From assembly GCA_038237625.1 (NCBI GenBank), contig JBBRYM010000007.1, positions 67,228 through 131,227 on the forward strand: a stretch of 64,000 nt of DNA, read 5' to 3'. Numbering within the stretch: the stretch's first letter is position 1; the number at the start of each line of letters is the position of its first letter. Below, piece after piece: positions 34,960 to 43,838 of the stretch. This DNA is from JAWVFM01 sp038237625 (GTDB lineage: Bacteria; Actinomycetota; Thermoleophilia; Solirubrobacterales; 70-9). The position numbers and the translations under genes are program-made. The notes beneath the pieces are model-generated. The model was not told where the DNA came from, made no database searches, and was given only the letters and a program-made list of their open reading frames with translations.

Positions 34960-36203
34960 TGGGGCGCACCCTGATCGCAGACCGCTACGAGGTGGGCGAC
35001 CGCCTCGGCTCGGGCGGGATGTCCACGGTCTACCGGGCGACCGACCTGGTCCTCGAGCGCACCGTGGCGGTCAAGATCCTCGCCGAGCACCTCTCGGATG
35101 ACGAGAAGTTCATCGCCCGGTTTCGCCGCGAGGCGCTCGCCGTCGCCAAGCTCATCCATCCCAACATCGTCCAGGTCTACGACACCGGGGCCGACGGCGA
35201 CAGTCACTTCATCGTCATGGAGTACGTCGAGGGCCGCTCGGGCGCGCAGCTGCTCCAGACGCGCGGCAGGCTCGGCCCCGACGCCGCCGTCGAGATCGGC
35301 ACCCAGGCGTGCGCCGGCCTGGACTACGCGCACAAGCAGGGGATCATCCACCGCGACGTCAAGCCGGGAAACCTGATGGTGATCGGCGGTCCCGCCGGAC
35401 GCGGCGCCTCCAGCTTCGCTGCGCACGACCCGCCGACGAACGAGATGACGGTCAAGCTCACGGACTTCGGCATCGCTCGGGCAGCGGAGCAGACGCGGCT
35501 GACCCAGGTCGGCTCGGTGGTCGGCACGGCCGCGTACCTCTCGCCGGAGCTCGCGCGGGGCGAGGAGCCCACCCCGGCCGCCGACGTGTACGCGCTCGGC
35601 GTCGTCCTCTACCAGCTCCTGACGGCTCGTCTACCCTGGGAGGGGACGACCCTGGCCGAGCTCGCGATGCGACGCGACTCCGAGACGCCGCTTCCGCCCA
35701 GCTCGTACGACTCCTCGGTTCCCGGCACCCTGTCGACGGTGGTCCTTGCGGCGCTTGCCGGCGATCCCGAGGCACGCTACTCCACCTCCCGGGGCCTCTC
35801 GCGCGCGCTCCGCGCCGGGCTCGCCGGGACCACGCCGCCGCCGCCCGATGCAAGCGAGGCGCCGACGCGCGCTCTCGGCGGCGGCAGCGCCACGACCCGC
35901 GTGCTCAGCAGCCCGGAGCCCATCACTCCCCTGACGCATGCCGCGGCCCCGCCGCGGCGCCGTGCGGCCGCCCCGCCCCCCGCCCGCCGCGACGGGGCTG
36001 CGGCCAAGCCATCGGCCGGGCGCCGGGTCGGTCGAGCCCTCGCGTTCATCCTCCTAGTCCTGGTGCTGGCGGCGGTGATCGCCGCGGTGGTCCTCGCGCT
36101 GACCAATTCGGGCAGCAAGACCGACGTGGCTCAGTATCTGAAGACGAACGTCAAGGATCAGGTCGACACCGTGATCCAATTCATCCGGGATCACACGCAA
36201 TAG
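34959..36203 (+). CDS. Membrane Ser/Thr protein kinase, PknB-like without PASTA repeats
   Basis: 414 residues. Kinase motifs in order: glycine loop LGSGGMSTVY, Lys39 in VAVKIL, HRDVKPGN (131-138), DFG (169-171), activation-segment end GTAAYLSPELARG. Between HRDVKPGN and DFG about 20 extra residues (GGPAGRGASSFAAHDPPTNE) are inserted where most homologs have only a few. A Pro/Ala-rich juxtamembrane region follows, one membrane helix (about 355-378), and a 30-residue outer tail (KTDVAQYLKTNVKDQV) in place of PASTA domains. Overlaps the lipoprotein gene. Confidence 0.92.
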   Translation: MGRTLIADRYEVGDRLGSGGMSTVYRATDLVLERTVAVKILAEHLSDDEKFIARFRREALAVAKLIHPNIVQVYDTGADGDSHFIVMEYVEGRSGAQLLQTRGRLGPDAAVEIGTQACAGLDYAHKQGIIHRDVKPGNLMVIGGPAGRGASSFAAHDPPTNEMTVKLTDFGIARAAEQTRLTQVGSVVGTAAYLSPELARGEEPTPAADVYALGVVLYQLLTARLPWEGTTLAELAMRRDSETPLPPSSYDSSVPGTLSTVVLAALAGDPEARYSTSRGLSRALRAGLAGTTPPPPDASEAPTRALGGGSATTRVLSSPEPITPLTHAAAPPRRRAAAPPPARRDGAAAKPSAGRRVGRALAFILLVLVLAAVIAAVVLALTNSGSKTDVAQYLKTNVKDQVDTVIQFIRDHTQ

Positions 36204-36213
36204 GGATGGGCCC

Positions 36214-37062
36214 TCAGGGCTGGTTGTCGCCCCAGCGGTAGCCGGCGGCGAACGCGGACTCCCAGAGTCCGTCCAGGGCCTTGAACCGAGCGCGCTCGAA
36301 GCGGGCGGTTGCCGTCCAGACCACGCTGCCCCCCAGCGCCCTACCGAGCTGCCGTGCGGCCCTGGGGGGAGGGGAGGAGCCCGGGTAGGCTCGGTTGAGC
36401 CAAGCCTGGCCGGCGCCGTAGCGCCATGCACGTTGCAGCGCCGGCCGCAGCTGTCCGGTGTGAACATGACCCACCTTCGCTTCGGGGCGGTATTCGAGCT
36501 CCCAGCCGGCCTCAGCCGCCCGCCAGCAGAACTCGAGGTCGGCTCCCGACCGGACCTCGTGAAAGCCTCCCAGCTCGGCCCACGCCTCACGGCGGACCAT
36601 CAGGTTTGCCGTCACCCCGGCCGGATGCGGGCCCTTGGTCAGGTGCGGCGCCACCTCGAGGTGGCGCCGGGCCACGAGATAGCGGGCCGCGAGACCGGTC
36701 TCGGCCCCCACCCCCTCCACCTCTCCAGCCAGCAGGCCGTGGCGCTCAGCGACGGGCTCGCGGAAGTAGTCGTCGAGGAGGGTCGCGGGCGGGCGGCAGT
36801 CGGCGTCGAGGAAGAGGATCCACTCTCCATCGGCCGCCGCGGCCCCGACGTTGCGCGCGTAGTAGGAGGAACGGCGGGCGGGGGCGGCGACGAGTCGGGC
36901 TCGCGCCGGAAGCGGCGGCCGCGAGGGCAGCGGCCCGTTATCGGCGACGACCACCTCGTCGTCCGGACCGAGGTCGAGCTCGGCGAGGGCGGAGGCGAGG
37001 GCTCCGGCTTCGTGGGGCGCCCCTCCGAAGGGAACAACGACGCTGACCCGCGGCCGACCCAT
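36214..37062 (-). CDS. GT2-family glycosyltransferase
   Basis: 282 residues. VSVVVPFGGAPHE, VVVADNGPLPS and WILFLDADCRPPATLL are the GT-A elements with the metal-binding acidic motif; TANLMVRREAWAELGGF and GADLEFCWRA form the acceptor region. No membrane helix is obvious. ATG 37062 shares its CATG with an ATG of the divergent gene; TATTGT lies 8 bases upstream. Converges closely on the kinase gene. Confidence 0.84.
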   Translation of the reverse strand: MGRPRVSVVVPFGGAPHEAGALASALAELDLGPDDEVVVADNGPLPSRPPLPARARLVAAPARRSSYYARNVGAAAADGEWILFLDADCRPPATLLDDYFREPVAERHGLLAGEVEGVGAETGLAARYLVARRHLEVAPHLTKGPHPAGVTANLMVRREAWAELGGFHEVRSGADLEFCWRAAEAGWELEYRPEAKVGHVHTGQLRPALQRAWRYGAGQAWLNRAYPGSSPPPRAARQLGRALGGSVVWTATARFERARFKALDGLWESAFAAGYRWGDNQP

Positions 37063-37084
37063 GGCACATCACAATAAGACCGCC

Positions 37085-38197
37085 GTGCGGATCGCCATCG
37101 TCCACGACAAGCTCGTCCAGTTCGGCGGGGCCGAACGGGTTGTGCGCGACATGCGGCGCATCTGGCCCGACGCCGACCTCTATACGAGCGCCTTCGATCC
37201 GGACCTGGTCCGCCGCGAAGGCCTGGGCGAGGTGCGCGCAACGTTCCTGCAGAGGATGCCCGGCGGAGTCGAGCAATCGCGCTGGCTGATGCCGTTCTAC
37301 GACCTCGCCTTTCGCAGCCTCGACCTCGACGGCTACGACCTGGTGCTGAGCTCGTCGGCGATGTTCGCCAAGAGCGTCCGCTCCAAAGCAGCGCCGCACC
37401 TCTGCTACTGCCACATCCCGGTCAGGTATCTGTGGGAGTACCGCGACAGTCACATCGGAGAGCTGCCCCACCCCGCTCCGGTGCGATTGGCGGCTTCGCT
37501 GACGGTCCCCTGGCTACGAAGACGGGACCTGCGCGCCGTCGCCGGCGTCGACATGTTCGTCGCCAATTCCCATGCGATCGCCGACCAGATCCGCCGCCAC
37601 TATGGCCGCGAGGCCGAGGTGGTTCCCCCGGGCGTCGACTCGACCCCGTTCGCGGGAGCGCACGAGCGCGGCGACTACCTATTGCTGGTCGCGCGCCTGT
37701 ATCCGTACAAGCGGGTCGATCTGGCGATCGAAGCCGCGAACCGGCTAGGGGTCCCGCTCAAGATCGTCGGCGAGGGGAGCGACCGCCCACGGCTCGAGCA
37801 GCTCGCGGGAGACACGGTCGAGTTCCTCGGCTGGGTCGTGGAGGAGGACAAGCCGGCCCTGTTCGGATCGGCTCGCGCGTTGCTGGCGCCGCAGATCGAG
37901 GACTTCGGCATCGTCATGGTCGAAGCCCTGGCCGCCGGCACGCCCGTGGTCGCGCTGAACCGCGGCGGCGCCGTCGACATCCTCAGCGACGGCGAAACCG
38001 GCGTGCTGTTCTCTCGCCAAACCGCCGACGAGCTCGTCGACGCCATCGGCAGGCTCGAACGCGAGAGCTTCGATCGCGAGGTGCTGCGCGCGCGGGCTCG
38101 CGCCTTCAGCCCCGAGCGCTTTCAGGCGTCGATTCGCGAGCTCGCCGAACGGGCACTCGCCGCCGGCAAGACGGGCAAACCGGTCGCAGCGTCGTAA
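37085..38197 (+). CDS. GT4-family glycosyltransferase, WbaZ-like
   Basis: 370 residues from GTG 37085 (MRIAIVHDKLVQFGGAERVV), chosen because it removes a polar N-terminal extension; ATG 37061 is the alternative. LCYCHIPVRYLWEY is a close match to the WbaZ mannosyltransferase signature. The C-lobe has LLVARLYPYKRVDLAI and IEDFGIVMVEALAAGTPVV with both glutamates. Paralog of 26063. Its last 76 bases overlap the opposite-strand GT4 gene, so the two 3' ends are truly interleaved. Confidence 0.85.
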   Translation: MRIAIVHDKLVQFGGAERVVRDMRRIWPDADLYTSAFDPDLVRREGLGEVRATFLQRMPGGVEQSRWLMPFYDLAFRSLDLDGYDLVLSSSAMFAKSVRSKAAPHLCYCHIPVRYLWEYRDSHIGELPHPAPVRLAASLTVPWLRRRDLRAVAGVDMFVANSHAIADQIRRHYGREAEVVPPGVDSTPFAGAHERGDYLLLVARLYPYKRVDLAIEAANRLGVPLKIVGEGSDRPRLEQLAGDTVEFLGWVVEEDKPALFGSARALLAPQIEDFGIVMVEALAAGTPVVALNRGGAVDILSDGETGVLFSRQTADELVDAIGRLERESFDREVLRARARAFSPERFQASIRELAERALAAGKTGKPVAAS

Positions 38198-39291
38198 GCG
38201 CGCTCGAGCGCCTGCGCCTGGCGCTCGAGGGAGAAGGTGCCGAGCGCGCGCGCGCGAGCGGCCGATCCCAACCGCCGGCGGCGCTCCGGGTCGCGGTGAA
38301 GCTCGAGGATCGCCGTCGCCAGCGCCTGCGGATCGCCGGCGGGCACGAGGACGCCGGTGTCGGGGGTGAGCTGCTCGGCGATCCCGTCGACGCGACTGCC
38401 CACGACCGCGAGCCCCGAGGCCATCGCCTCGAGGACGACCAGTGGGAAGGGATCGGAGCGCGACGGCATGGCGAAGATGTCGAGCGCGGCCAGCTCCGCC
38501 TGGGCGTCGGCATGGGCCACGTGCTCGACGCCCGGCGGAAGCGCGGCGATGAGCTCCTGAGCCCATTCGCGATCCAGGGGATTGTCGAGGCCGCCGACCA
38601 ATCGAAAGGCGACGTCCTCGGTCTGGCCGCGGACGATTCTCGCGGCCTCGAGAAAGACGTCCGTGCCCTTGCGGGGCGAAAGGACGCCGATCGTGCCGAC
38701 CAGGGTCGCGCCCTCCGCCGAGCGCTCCGGCGGTGCGGGCAGGTCCGGCGCGCCCTCGAAGATGACCTCGGCGGGCGCGCGAGGGCTCGAGAGGGCGACC
38801 GCCCCCGCCTCCGAGACCCCGGCGACGACGGCGGCCACCCGGTGCGCAACCGCGCGGGCGCCCCGGCCCTTCCAGCCGGCGGGCGGGATCTCGTGGACGT
38901 GCATGACGACCCGCCGCCGCTCCAGCCTCGCGATCACGCCCTCGGGCATCGCGTACAGGGAGTTGACGTGGACGACGGCCGGGTCCGCCTCGGCGATCAG
39001 GCGCCGCAGACCGCCGTAGTAGCGCCGCGCGCGGCCGAGCCGCCGGCGCGCCCCGGGATTGCTGCGCAGGGCGGCCAGGCTGTAGCCGATGAACGGCGCC
39101 GGCTCGCCGCGCGCGCGCAGGCCGCGGCGCTCGAGCTCGTCGAAGAGCGGGCTCGGCCGCGGCGCCCAGAAGACGAATCGCCAGCCCCGGCTCTCCAGCA
39201 GCGGGATGACCCGAAGGATCGACAGCGACGCTCCGCCGACGGTCTCGCCGTGGAGGACCACGAGAACGGTTCGCCCGTCGCCGCCGCTCAC
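38122..39291 (-). CDS. GT4-family glycosyltransferase
   Basis: 389 residues from GTG 39291, which overlaps the tgt stop by 4 bases (GTGA). VLVVLHGETVGGASLSI is the N-lobe loop, MHVHEIPPAGW a conserved N-lobe segment, and GTIGVLSPRKGTDVFL with SDPFPLVVLEAMASGLAVV the C-lobe, with Asp for the first glutamate. It is the last gene of a coupled run: methyltransferase, tgt, GT4. The 3' end overlaps the convergent GT4 gene by 76 bases. Confidence 0.84.
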   Translation of the reverse strand: MSGGDGRTVLVVLHGETVGGASLSILRVIPLLESRGWRFVFWAPRPSPLFDELERRGLRARGEPAPFIGYSLAALRSNPGARRRLGRARRYYGGLRRLIAEADPAVVHVNSLYAMPEGVIARLERRRVVMHVHEIPPAGWKGRGARAVAHRVAAVVAGVSEAGAVALSSPRAPAEVIFEGAPDLPAPPERSAEGATLVGTIGVLSPRKGTDVFLEAARIVRGQTEDVAFRLVGGLDNPLDREWAQELIAALPPGVEHVAHADAQAELAALDIFAMPSRSDPFPLVVLEAMASGLAVVGSRVDGIAEQLTPDTGVLVPAGDPQALATAILELHRDPERRRRLGSAARARALGTFSLERQAQALERAYDAATGLPVLPAASARSASSRIDA

Positions 39292-40505
39292 GGGCCGTCG
39301 CCGGCCGCCTGCCAGGGGGCCGCGCCGCCGAGCACCGCATCCCGGTAGCGGCCGAAGCGCCCATTCTCGATTGCCTGCCCGGCCTCGGCAACCAGCCGCT
39401 GCAGGTAGGTGAGGTTGTGCAGGCAGAGCAGGCGCACCGCGGTTAATTCCTCGATCCGGGACAGGTAGTGAATATAGGCGCGGGTGTGCCGCCCACAGGC
39501 CGGGCACGGGCAGCCGTCGACGAGCGGACCCTGGTCCTCGGACATCGACGCGCGGCGGATGTCGAAACGAAACCTCCCGCTCGGCAGCGGGCCGAGCGCC
39601 ATGCCGTGCCGCGCAAGGCGGGTGGGCATCGCGCAGTCGAAGAGGTCGATGCCGGCGCCGATGCAATGCAGGAGATCGTCGGGCTCGCCGATCCCGAGCA
39701 GGTGCTTGGGCGGAGCGTCTTCGAGCAGGGCCGCGGTCATCGTGACGACCCCGTACATCTCGTCCTTGTCGCGACCGAGAGTCCCGCCGATCGCGAGGCC
39801 GTCGACGGCCGCGGCCGTCACGAAATCGGCGGAGCCCTGCCGGAGGTCCTCGTGCACTCCGCCCTGGACGATCCCGAACACCGCCTGGTGCCGAGGGCCG
39901 CGCTCGGCATGCCAGGCGAGGCAGCGCTCGAGCCATCGATGCGTGCGCTCGGTGGAGGCCGCCGTGTAGTCGTAGCCGGCGTGAAACGGCGTGCATTCGT
40001 CAAAGGCGAGGGCGATGTCGGAGGCGAGCGCCGCCTGGACGGCCATCGACTCCTCCGGTCCCATGAAGCGTTCCGAGCCGTCGATGTAGGAGCGGAAGCG
40101 AACACCGCGCTCGGAGATCTCCACGACCCTCCCGGACGAGCCCGCCCCGCCCCTGCGGCCCTTGACCTCGTCGGCGACGCCACCATGCGCCAGCGAGAAC
40201 ACCTGGAAGCCGCCGGAATCGGTGATCACCGCGCCGCCCCAGCCCATGAACTCGCGCAGCCCGCCGAGATTCGCGATCCGTTCCTCTCCCGGCGCGAGAA
40301 AGAGGTGGAAGGTGTTGCCGAGAACCATGTCGAATCCCAGCGCGGCGACGTCTGCCGCGCTCAACGACCGCACCGAGCCACGGGTCGCGAGCGGGATGAA
40401 GGCGGGCGTCCTCACCGCCCCGCCGCCCAGATGGAGCAACCCTGTACGCGCGCCGGCGTCCCGCGACGTGACCTCGAACCGCAGCCGCTCCGGATCGTCC
40501 CGCAT
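39288..40505 (-). CDS. tgt: Queuine tRNA-ribosyltransferase
   Basis: Exchanges guanine 34 of GUN-anticodon tRNAs for a queuosine precursor. 405 residues. TPAFIPLATRGSVRSL at the N-terminus, ITDSGGFQVFSL with the catalytic Asp, a FGIVQGG loop, nucleophile region DLFDCAMPTRLARHG, and the zinc site CPCPACGRHTRAYIHYL plus a later His are all present. Coupled by TGATG to the methyltransferase upstream and by GTGA to a GT4 gene. No queA or other queuosine gene is in the window, so this housekeeping gene is embedded in a glycan operon. Confidence 0.95.
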   Translation of the reverse strand: MRDDPERLRFEVTSRDAGARTGLLHLGGGAVRTPAFIPLATRGSVRSLSAADVAALGFDMVLGNTFHLFLAPGEERIANLGGLREFMGWGGAVITDSGGFQVFSLAHGGVADEVKGRRGGAGSSGRVVEISERGVRFRSYIDGSERFMGPEESMAVQAALASDIALAFDECTPFHAGYDYTAASTERTHRWLERCLAWHAERGPRHQAVFGIVQGGVHEDLRQGSADFVTAAAVDGLAIGGTLGRDKDEMYGVVTMTAALLEDAPPKHLLGIGEPDDLLHCIGAGIDLFDCAMPTRLARHGMALGPLPSGRFRFDIRRASMSEDQGPLVDGCPCPACGRHTRAYIHYLSRIEELTAVRLLCLHNLTYLQRLVAEAGQAIENGRFGRYRDAVLGGAAPWQAAGDGP

Positions 40506-41311
40506 CAGTGGGGCTCCTCAAAACGTTTCACCGGAAATGACGGCCACAGATCGCCGCCTCTCACCCTCGACGCGATCCGGCGCGCTCGTCCGCCCGCCAA
40601 GCGACCGATGCCGAGGAGTCGCGCGGGCCACGGTCGAGGCGGGCTCGAGTACGCGAGCAGGTGCGAGCGGCCGTGGTAGACGCGGTAGGCGAGAACTCCC
40701 CGGCGAGCGGCACGCCGTCGGATCGCGGCTATCGGCAGCGCGCGGTGCATCGGCTGATCGTCCTCCTCGCTCTCGAGCAGGTTCACGACGACGATTCGCG
40801 CGCGAGTCTCCAGCTCTCCGAGAAACGCAGACGGATCCGCGACATGCTCGATGACGTCGAAGGAATACGCGGCGTCGAAGCCCCCCGGGACCTCCACCTC
40901 CAGATCGTGAACCGGGGCGTCGAGGCCGCGTCGGCCGAGGCGCCAGCGCAGATACTCGGTACTCGGGTTGCGGAAGTCGGCGAACTCCACCTCGTAGCCG
41001 GCGCCCAGCAGCAGCAGGCCGTCGGACCCGATGCCGCAGCCGTAGTCCAGCACCCGAGCGGGTGGCGGAACGATGCGTGTCAGTCGACCGAGGTACGGAA
41101 GCTTCGTCCGGGTCATCGCGAACGCCGTGAGGTTGTAGAGGTACGCCCGCGACTCGCGGTAGATGCGGCCCTCGTCCCCGAGCTCCCGCACCTCGTCGGC
41201 GAGGGTCTGCCGGTAGCCCTCGAGGCGCGAGCGATCGAACTCCGCCCCGAGGTACTCGCGGAGCTCCGCCTCCTCGGCGGCGGGGTCGAGCTCCAGCGAG
41301 GGGCCGGTCAT
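40505..41311 (-). CDS. Class I SAM-dependent methyltransferase
   Basis: 268 residues. SAM motif VLDYGCGIGSDGLLLL, EVEFADF strand, then AAYSFDVIEHVADPSAFL and a basic C-terminus ending in PVKRFEEPH. A roughly 85-residue N-terminal helical part precedes the fold. Not of the CmoB-like type. ATG 41311 follows TATCGT by 7 bases (41324-41319), a leaderless layout. The stop overlaps the tgt start. Confidence 0.82.
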   Translation of the reverse strand: MTGPSLELDPAAEEAELREYLGAEFDRSRLEGYRQTLADEVRELGDEGRIYRESRAYLYNLTAFAMTRTKLPYLGRLTRIVPPPARVLDYGCGIGSDGLLLLGAGYEVEFADFRNPSTEYLRWRLGRRGLDAPVHDLEVEVPGGFDAAYSFDVIEHVADPSAFLGELETRARIVVVNLLESEEDDQPMHRALPIAAIRRRAARRGVLAYRVYHGRSHLLAYSSPPRPWPARLLGIGRLAGGRARRIASRVRGGDLWPSFPVKRFEEPH

Positions 41312-41358
41312 CGCCGCGACGATAGGCGCTGCGGAGGCGGTTGGTACTTTGCGGGGCG

Positions 41359-42207
41359 ATGGCGGTCGCGGCTGCGAACCGTGGGGAGCTGGCGGACGCG
41401 ATCGCCGCGCGTCAGTGGTACCACACGCTCGAGCTCGCCCCGGGACTCTCGACCCCGGGCTGGTTCGATCTGCGCGGCCTGCCGGAGCGGATCGGGCTAC
41501 CGGGCGATCTCGCCGGCAAGCGCTGCCTGGATATCGGGACCTTCGACGGGTTCTGGGCGTTCGAGATGGAGAGGCGCGGCGCCACCGAGGTCGTGGCGGT
41601 CGACCTGCTCGACGGCCAGCGGTTCGACTGGCCGACCGGAAGCGACCCGGCGGTCAAGCGAACGATCACCGAGCGCAAGGGCACGGGCACCGAAGTCGGC
41701 GCTGGCTTCGAGATCGCAAGGCGCGCTCTCGGCTCCGCGGTGGAGCGGCGGGAGCTGAGCGTCTACGACCTCGACCCCGAGGACGTGGGCGGCTTCGACT
41801 TCGTCTACATGGGCAGCCTGCTCCTCCACCTTCGCGACCCGGTCCGCGGACTCGAACGGGTGCGCGGGGTCTGCCGGGAAAGGCTGTTGATCTGCGATGC
41901 GATCGATCCCAGGCTCGCGCGCCTTCATCCGCGGCTGCCCGTCGCCTGGCTCGACGGCGTCGGACGCCCCTGGTGGTGGAAGCCGAACCCCGCTGCGCTC
42001 GTCCGTATGGCCGAAGCGGCAGGCTTCGCGGTGCTCAGCGGCCCGACCCGGGTCCGCCTTCGACCCGGCGCGGGACAGAGCACAGTTCCCCTTCGCCAGG
42101 CAGTCCGGGGGTTGGCTTCGAGACAGGGCCGCGCCGCCGGCTTCAGCGCTCGCCTGGGCGACCCGCACTGCGCCCTGCTTCTGCGCCCCGTGGCCCCGGA
42201 TGACTGA
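41359..42207 (+). CDS. CmoB-like SAM-dependent methyltransferase
   Basis: 282 residues from ATG 41359, 8 bases after TACTTT. QWYHTLELAPGLSTPGWFDLR, SAM motif CLDIGTFDGFWAFE, AVDLLDG, YDLDPEDVGGFDFVYMGSLLLHLRDP and PWWWKPNPAALVRM are the family landmarks. Fifth member of this set in the window. The end overlaps the next GT2 gene by 8 bases, so a methyltransferase-GT2 pair again. Confidence 0.81.
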   Translation: MAVAAANRGELADAIAARQWYHTLELAPGLSTPGWFDLRGLPERIGLPGDLAGKRCLDIGTFDGFWAFEMERRGATEVVAVDLLDGQRFDWPTGSDPAVKRTITERKGTGTEVGAGFEIARRALGSAVERRELSVYDLDPEDVGGFDFVYMGSLLLHLRDPVRGLERVRGVCRERLLICDAIDPRLARLHPRLPVAWLDGVGRPWWWKPNPAALVRMAEAAGFAVLSGPTRVRLRPGAGQSTVPLRQAVRGLASRQGRAAGFSARLGDPHCALLLRPVAPDD

Positions 42208-43207
42208 GCTCGCGGCCTGCGACCTCACGGCCGTTATCCCCACGCTCGGAAACCACGCCACGCTCGCCCGGGCGCTCGACGACTACGAGACTCAGACCGC
42301 AGCCGGGAGATTCGAAGTGGTCGTGGCTGCGGACAGGGCCGAGCCCGACCTCCCCGAGATCGAGCGCCTTGCCGGCACGCGGCCTTATCCGGTCCGCGTG
42401 GTCCGGGGTGGGGTTCCGGGGGCGTCCGCCAGCCGCAACGCCGGCTGGCACGAGGCCCGCTCGCCACTCGTCCTGTTCACCGACGACGACATCCTCCCGA
42501 CCCCCGACCTCGTTCGCCAGCACCTCGACTGGCACGCTCGCGAGCCCGCGGCCGAGGTCGGCGTGTTGGGGCACGTGCGCTGGGCTCGCGAGCTTCGGGT
42601 CACCCCGTTCATGCACTGGCTCGACCACGGCGTGCAGTTCGCCTTCCCGCACATCCGCGGGATCGAGGCTGGATGGGGCCGCTTCTACACCGCCAATGTG
42701 TCGATCAAGGCCGAGCTCCTGAGACGCGTCGGTGGCTTCGACGAACACCGGATGCCCTACCTCTACGAGGACATCGACTGGGCGTATCGAGCGGACCGGT
42801 TGGGCATGCGCCTGCTCTACAACCGCGCAGCCGTTGCCGAGCACCTGCGCCCGATGACCCTGGAGCTCTGGAAACAGCGAGCGCGGCGCCTGGCCCTGAG
42901 CGAACGCGAGTTCGTCCGCCTGCACCCGGACGTGGAGCCCTATTTCCACAAGCGATTTACGAGCGCGATCCAGAGCCCGCCGGCACGAGGGCTCGGACGA
43001 AATCTCATCCGCTGGATTCCGCGGCGATTTCCACTCCTCGGCCGGCACGCCTGGCTGAGCGCCGACATGTACTACGGCCAAGCCATCGGACCCGAGTTCC
43101 TCGACGCCTGGAATCGAGCCGAGGCGTCGGGCGGGCGCGGTCAGCCCGAACTGTCGGAGAGGCTCGACGCGGGACTACCCGGAGGTTCCTCGCCCGGACC
43201 GAAGTAG
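42200..43207 (+). CDS. GT2-family glycosyltransferase
   Basis: 335 residues. DLTAVIPTLGNHATLARAL, VVVAADRAEPDLPE and VLFTDDDILPTPDLV are the GT-A elements. The acceptor region has YTANVSIKAELLRRVGGFDE and LYEDIDWAYRA. The C-terminal 100 residues are basic and lack the RxRTLxL ending of the other GT2 set. Coupled to the CmoB-like methyltransferase. The last 67 bases overlap the opposite-strand acyltransferase gene. Confidence 0.84.
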   Translation: MTELAACDLTAVIPTLGNHATLARALDDYETQTAAGRFEVVVAADRAEPDLPEIERLAGTRPYPVRVVRGGVPGASASRNAGWHEARSPLVLFTDDDILPTPDLVRQHLDWHAREPAAEVGVLGHVRWARELRVTPFMHWLDHGVQFAFPHIRGIEAGWGRFYTANVSIKAELLRRVGGFDEHRMPYLYEDIDWAYRADRLGMRLLYNRAAVAEHLRPMTLELWKQRARRLALSEREFVRLHPDVEPYFHKRFTSAIQSPPARGLGRNLIRWIPRRFPLLGRHAWLSADMYYGQAIGPEFLDAWNRAEASGGRGQPELSERLDAGLPGGSSPGPK

Positions 43208-43794
43208 TCGACCGGGCGCGCGGGAGCGCCCACGGCCACCGTGTAGGCCGGGATGTCTTTCGTGACGACCGCGTTCGCTCCCACGAACGTGCGTGTCCCG
43301 ATCCGCACTCCGATGATCGTGACCTTCGTCGTGACGATGACGTCGTCCTCGAGGACAACGGGACTGAGCTCGTAACCCTGCTCCAGCATGGGCCGGTCGA
43401 GATCGCGGAAACGATGGTTACCGTCGACCATGAGGAGGTTCTGCCCGAACATGCAGCGCTTGCCGATCTCTATTCGCCCGCTGCACTGAATGAGCGGGTC
43501 GTAGGTGAACCGCGTCTCATCGCCGATCGTCACCGTTGCCTCGGGCCCGAGCTCGAGCCTGAACCCGCGGCGGAACTCGACCCCGTCGCCAACCACCAGG
43601 CGCCCGCCAAACGGAGCGTGGAGGCTGAACCCGGGGCCGACATAGACGTGCTTGCCAAACCGGATGTCGACGTGGGGATGGCGAAACAGCACCCAGCGCT
43701 TGCGTAGGAACGACATGAGGCGTGGGCCCTGGCGGTAACCGATCCAGACCGGGATCAGCCGCACGCGCCCCAGCCCTCCGAAGCGGCCGGCCAT
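43141..43794 (-). CDS. Hexapeptide-repeat acyltransferase, WcaF/WcaB-like
   Basis: 217 residues from ATG 43794, which lies 5-6 bases after a TTAGCTA box. From about residue 55 the sequence shows left-handed beta-helix hexads (VYVGPGFSLHAPFGGRLVVG, IGDETRFTYDPLI, VIVTTKVTIIGVRIG) and the catalytic-type His in DGNHRFRD. It ends GAPARPVDYFG, typical of sugar O-acetyltransferases using acetyl-CoA. It probably decorates the exported glycan. The 3' end overlaps the convergent GT2 gene. Confidence 0.83.
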   Translation of the reverse strand: MAGRFGGLGRVRLIPVWIGYRQGPRLMSFLRKRWVLFRHPHVDIRFGKHVYVGPGFSLHAPFGGRLVVGDGVEFRRGFRLELGPEATVTIGDETRFTYDPLIQCSGRIEIGKRCMFGQNLLMVDGNHRFRDLDRPMLEQGYELSPVVLEDDVIVTTKVTIIGVRIGTRTFVGANAVVTKDIPAYTVAVGAPARPVDYFGPGEEPPGSPASSLSDSSG

Positions 43795-43838
43795 GGCCGT
43801 AGCTAAGCAGAGCTCCGGCCGGGCCGAGTTGGTGACTA

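Noticed and set aside
14512..42207. Reading the CmoB-like genes with tgt as a tRNA wobble-modification cluster
   Set aside because: There are five divergent copies, most coupled to glycan genes, and no cmoA, queA or other tRNA genes.
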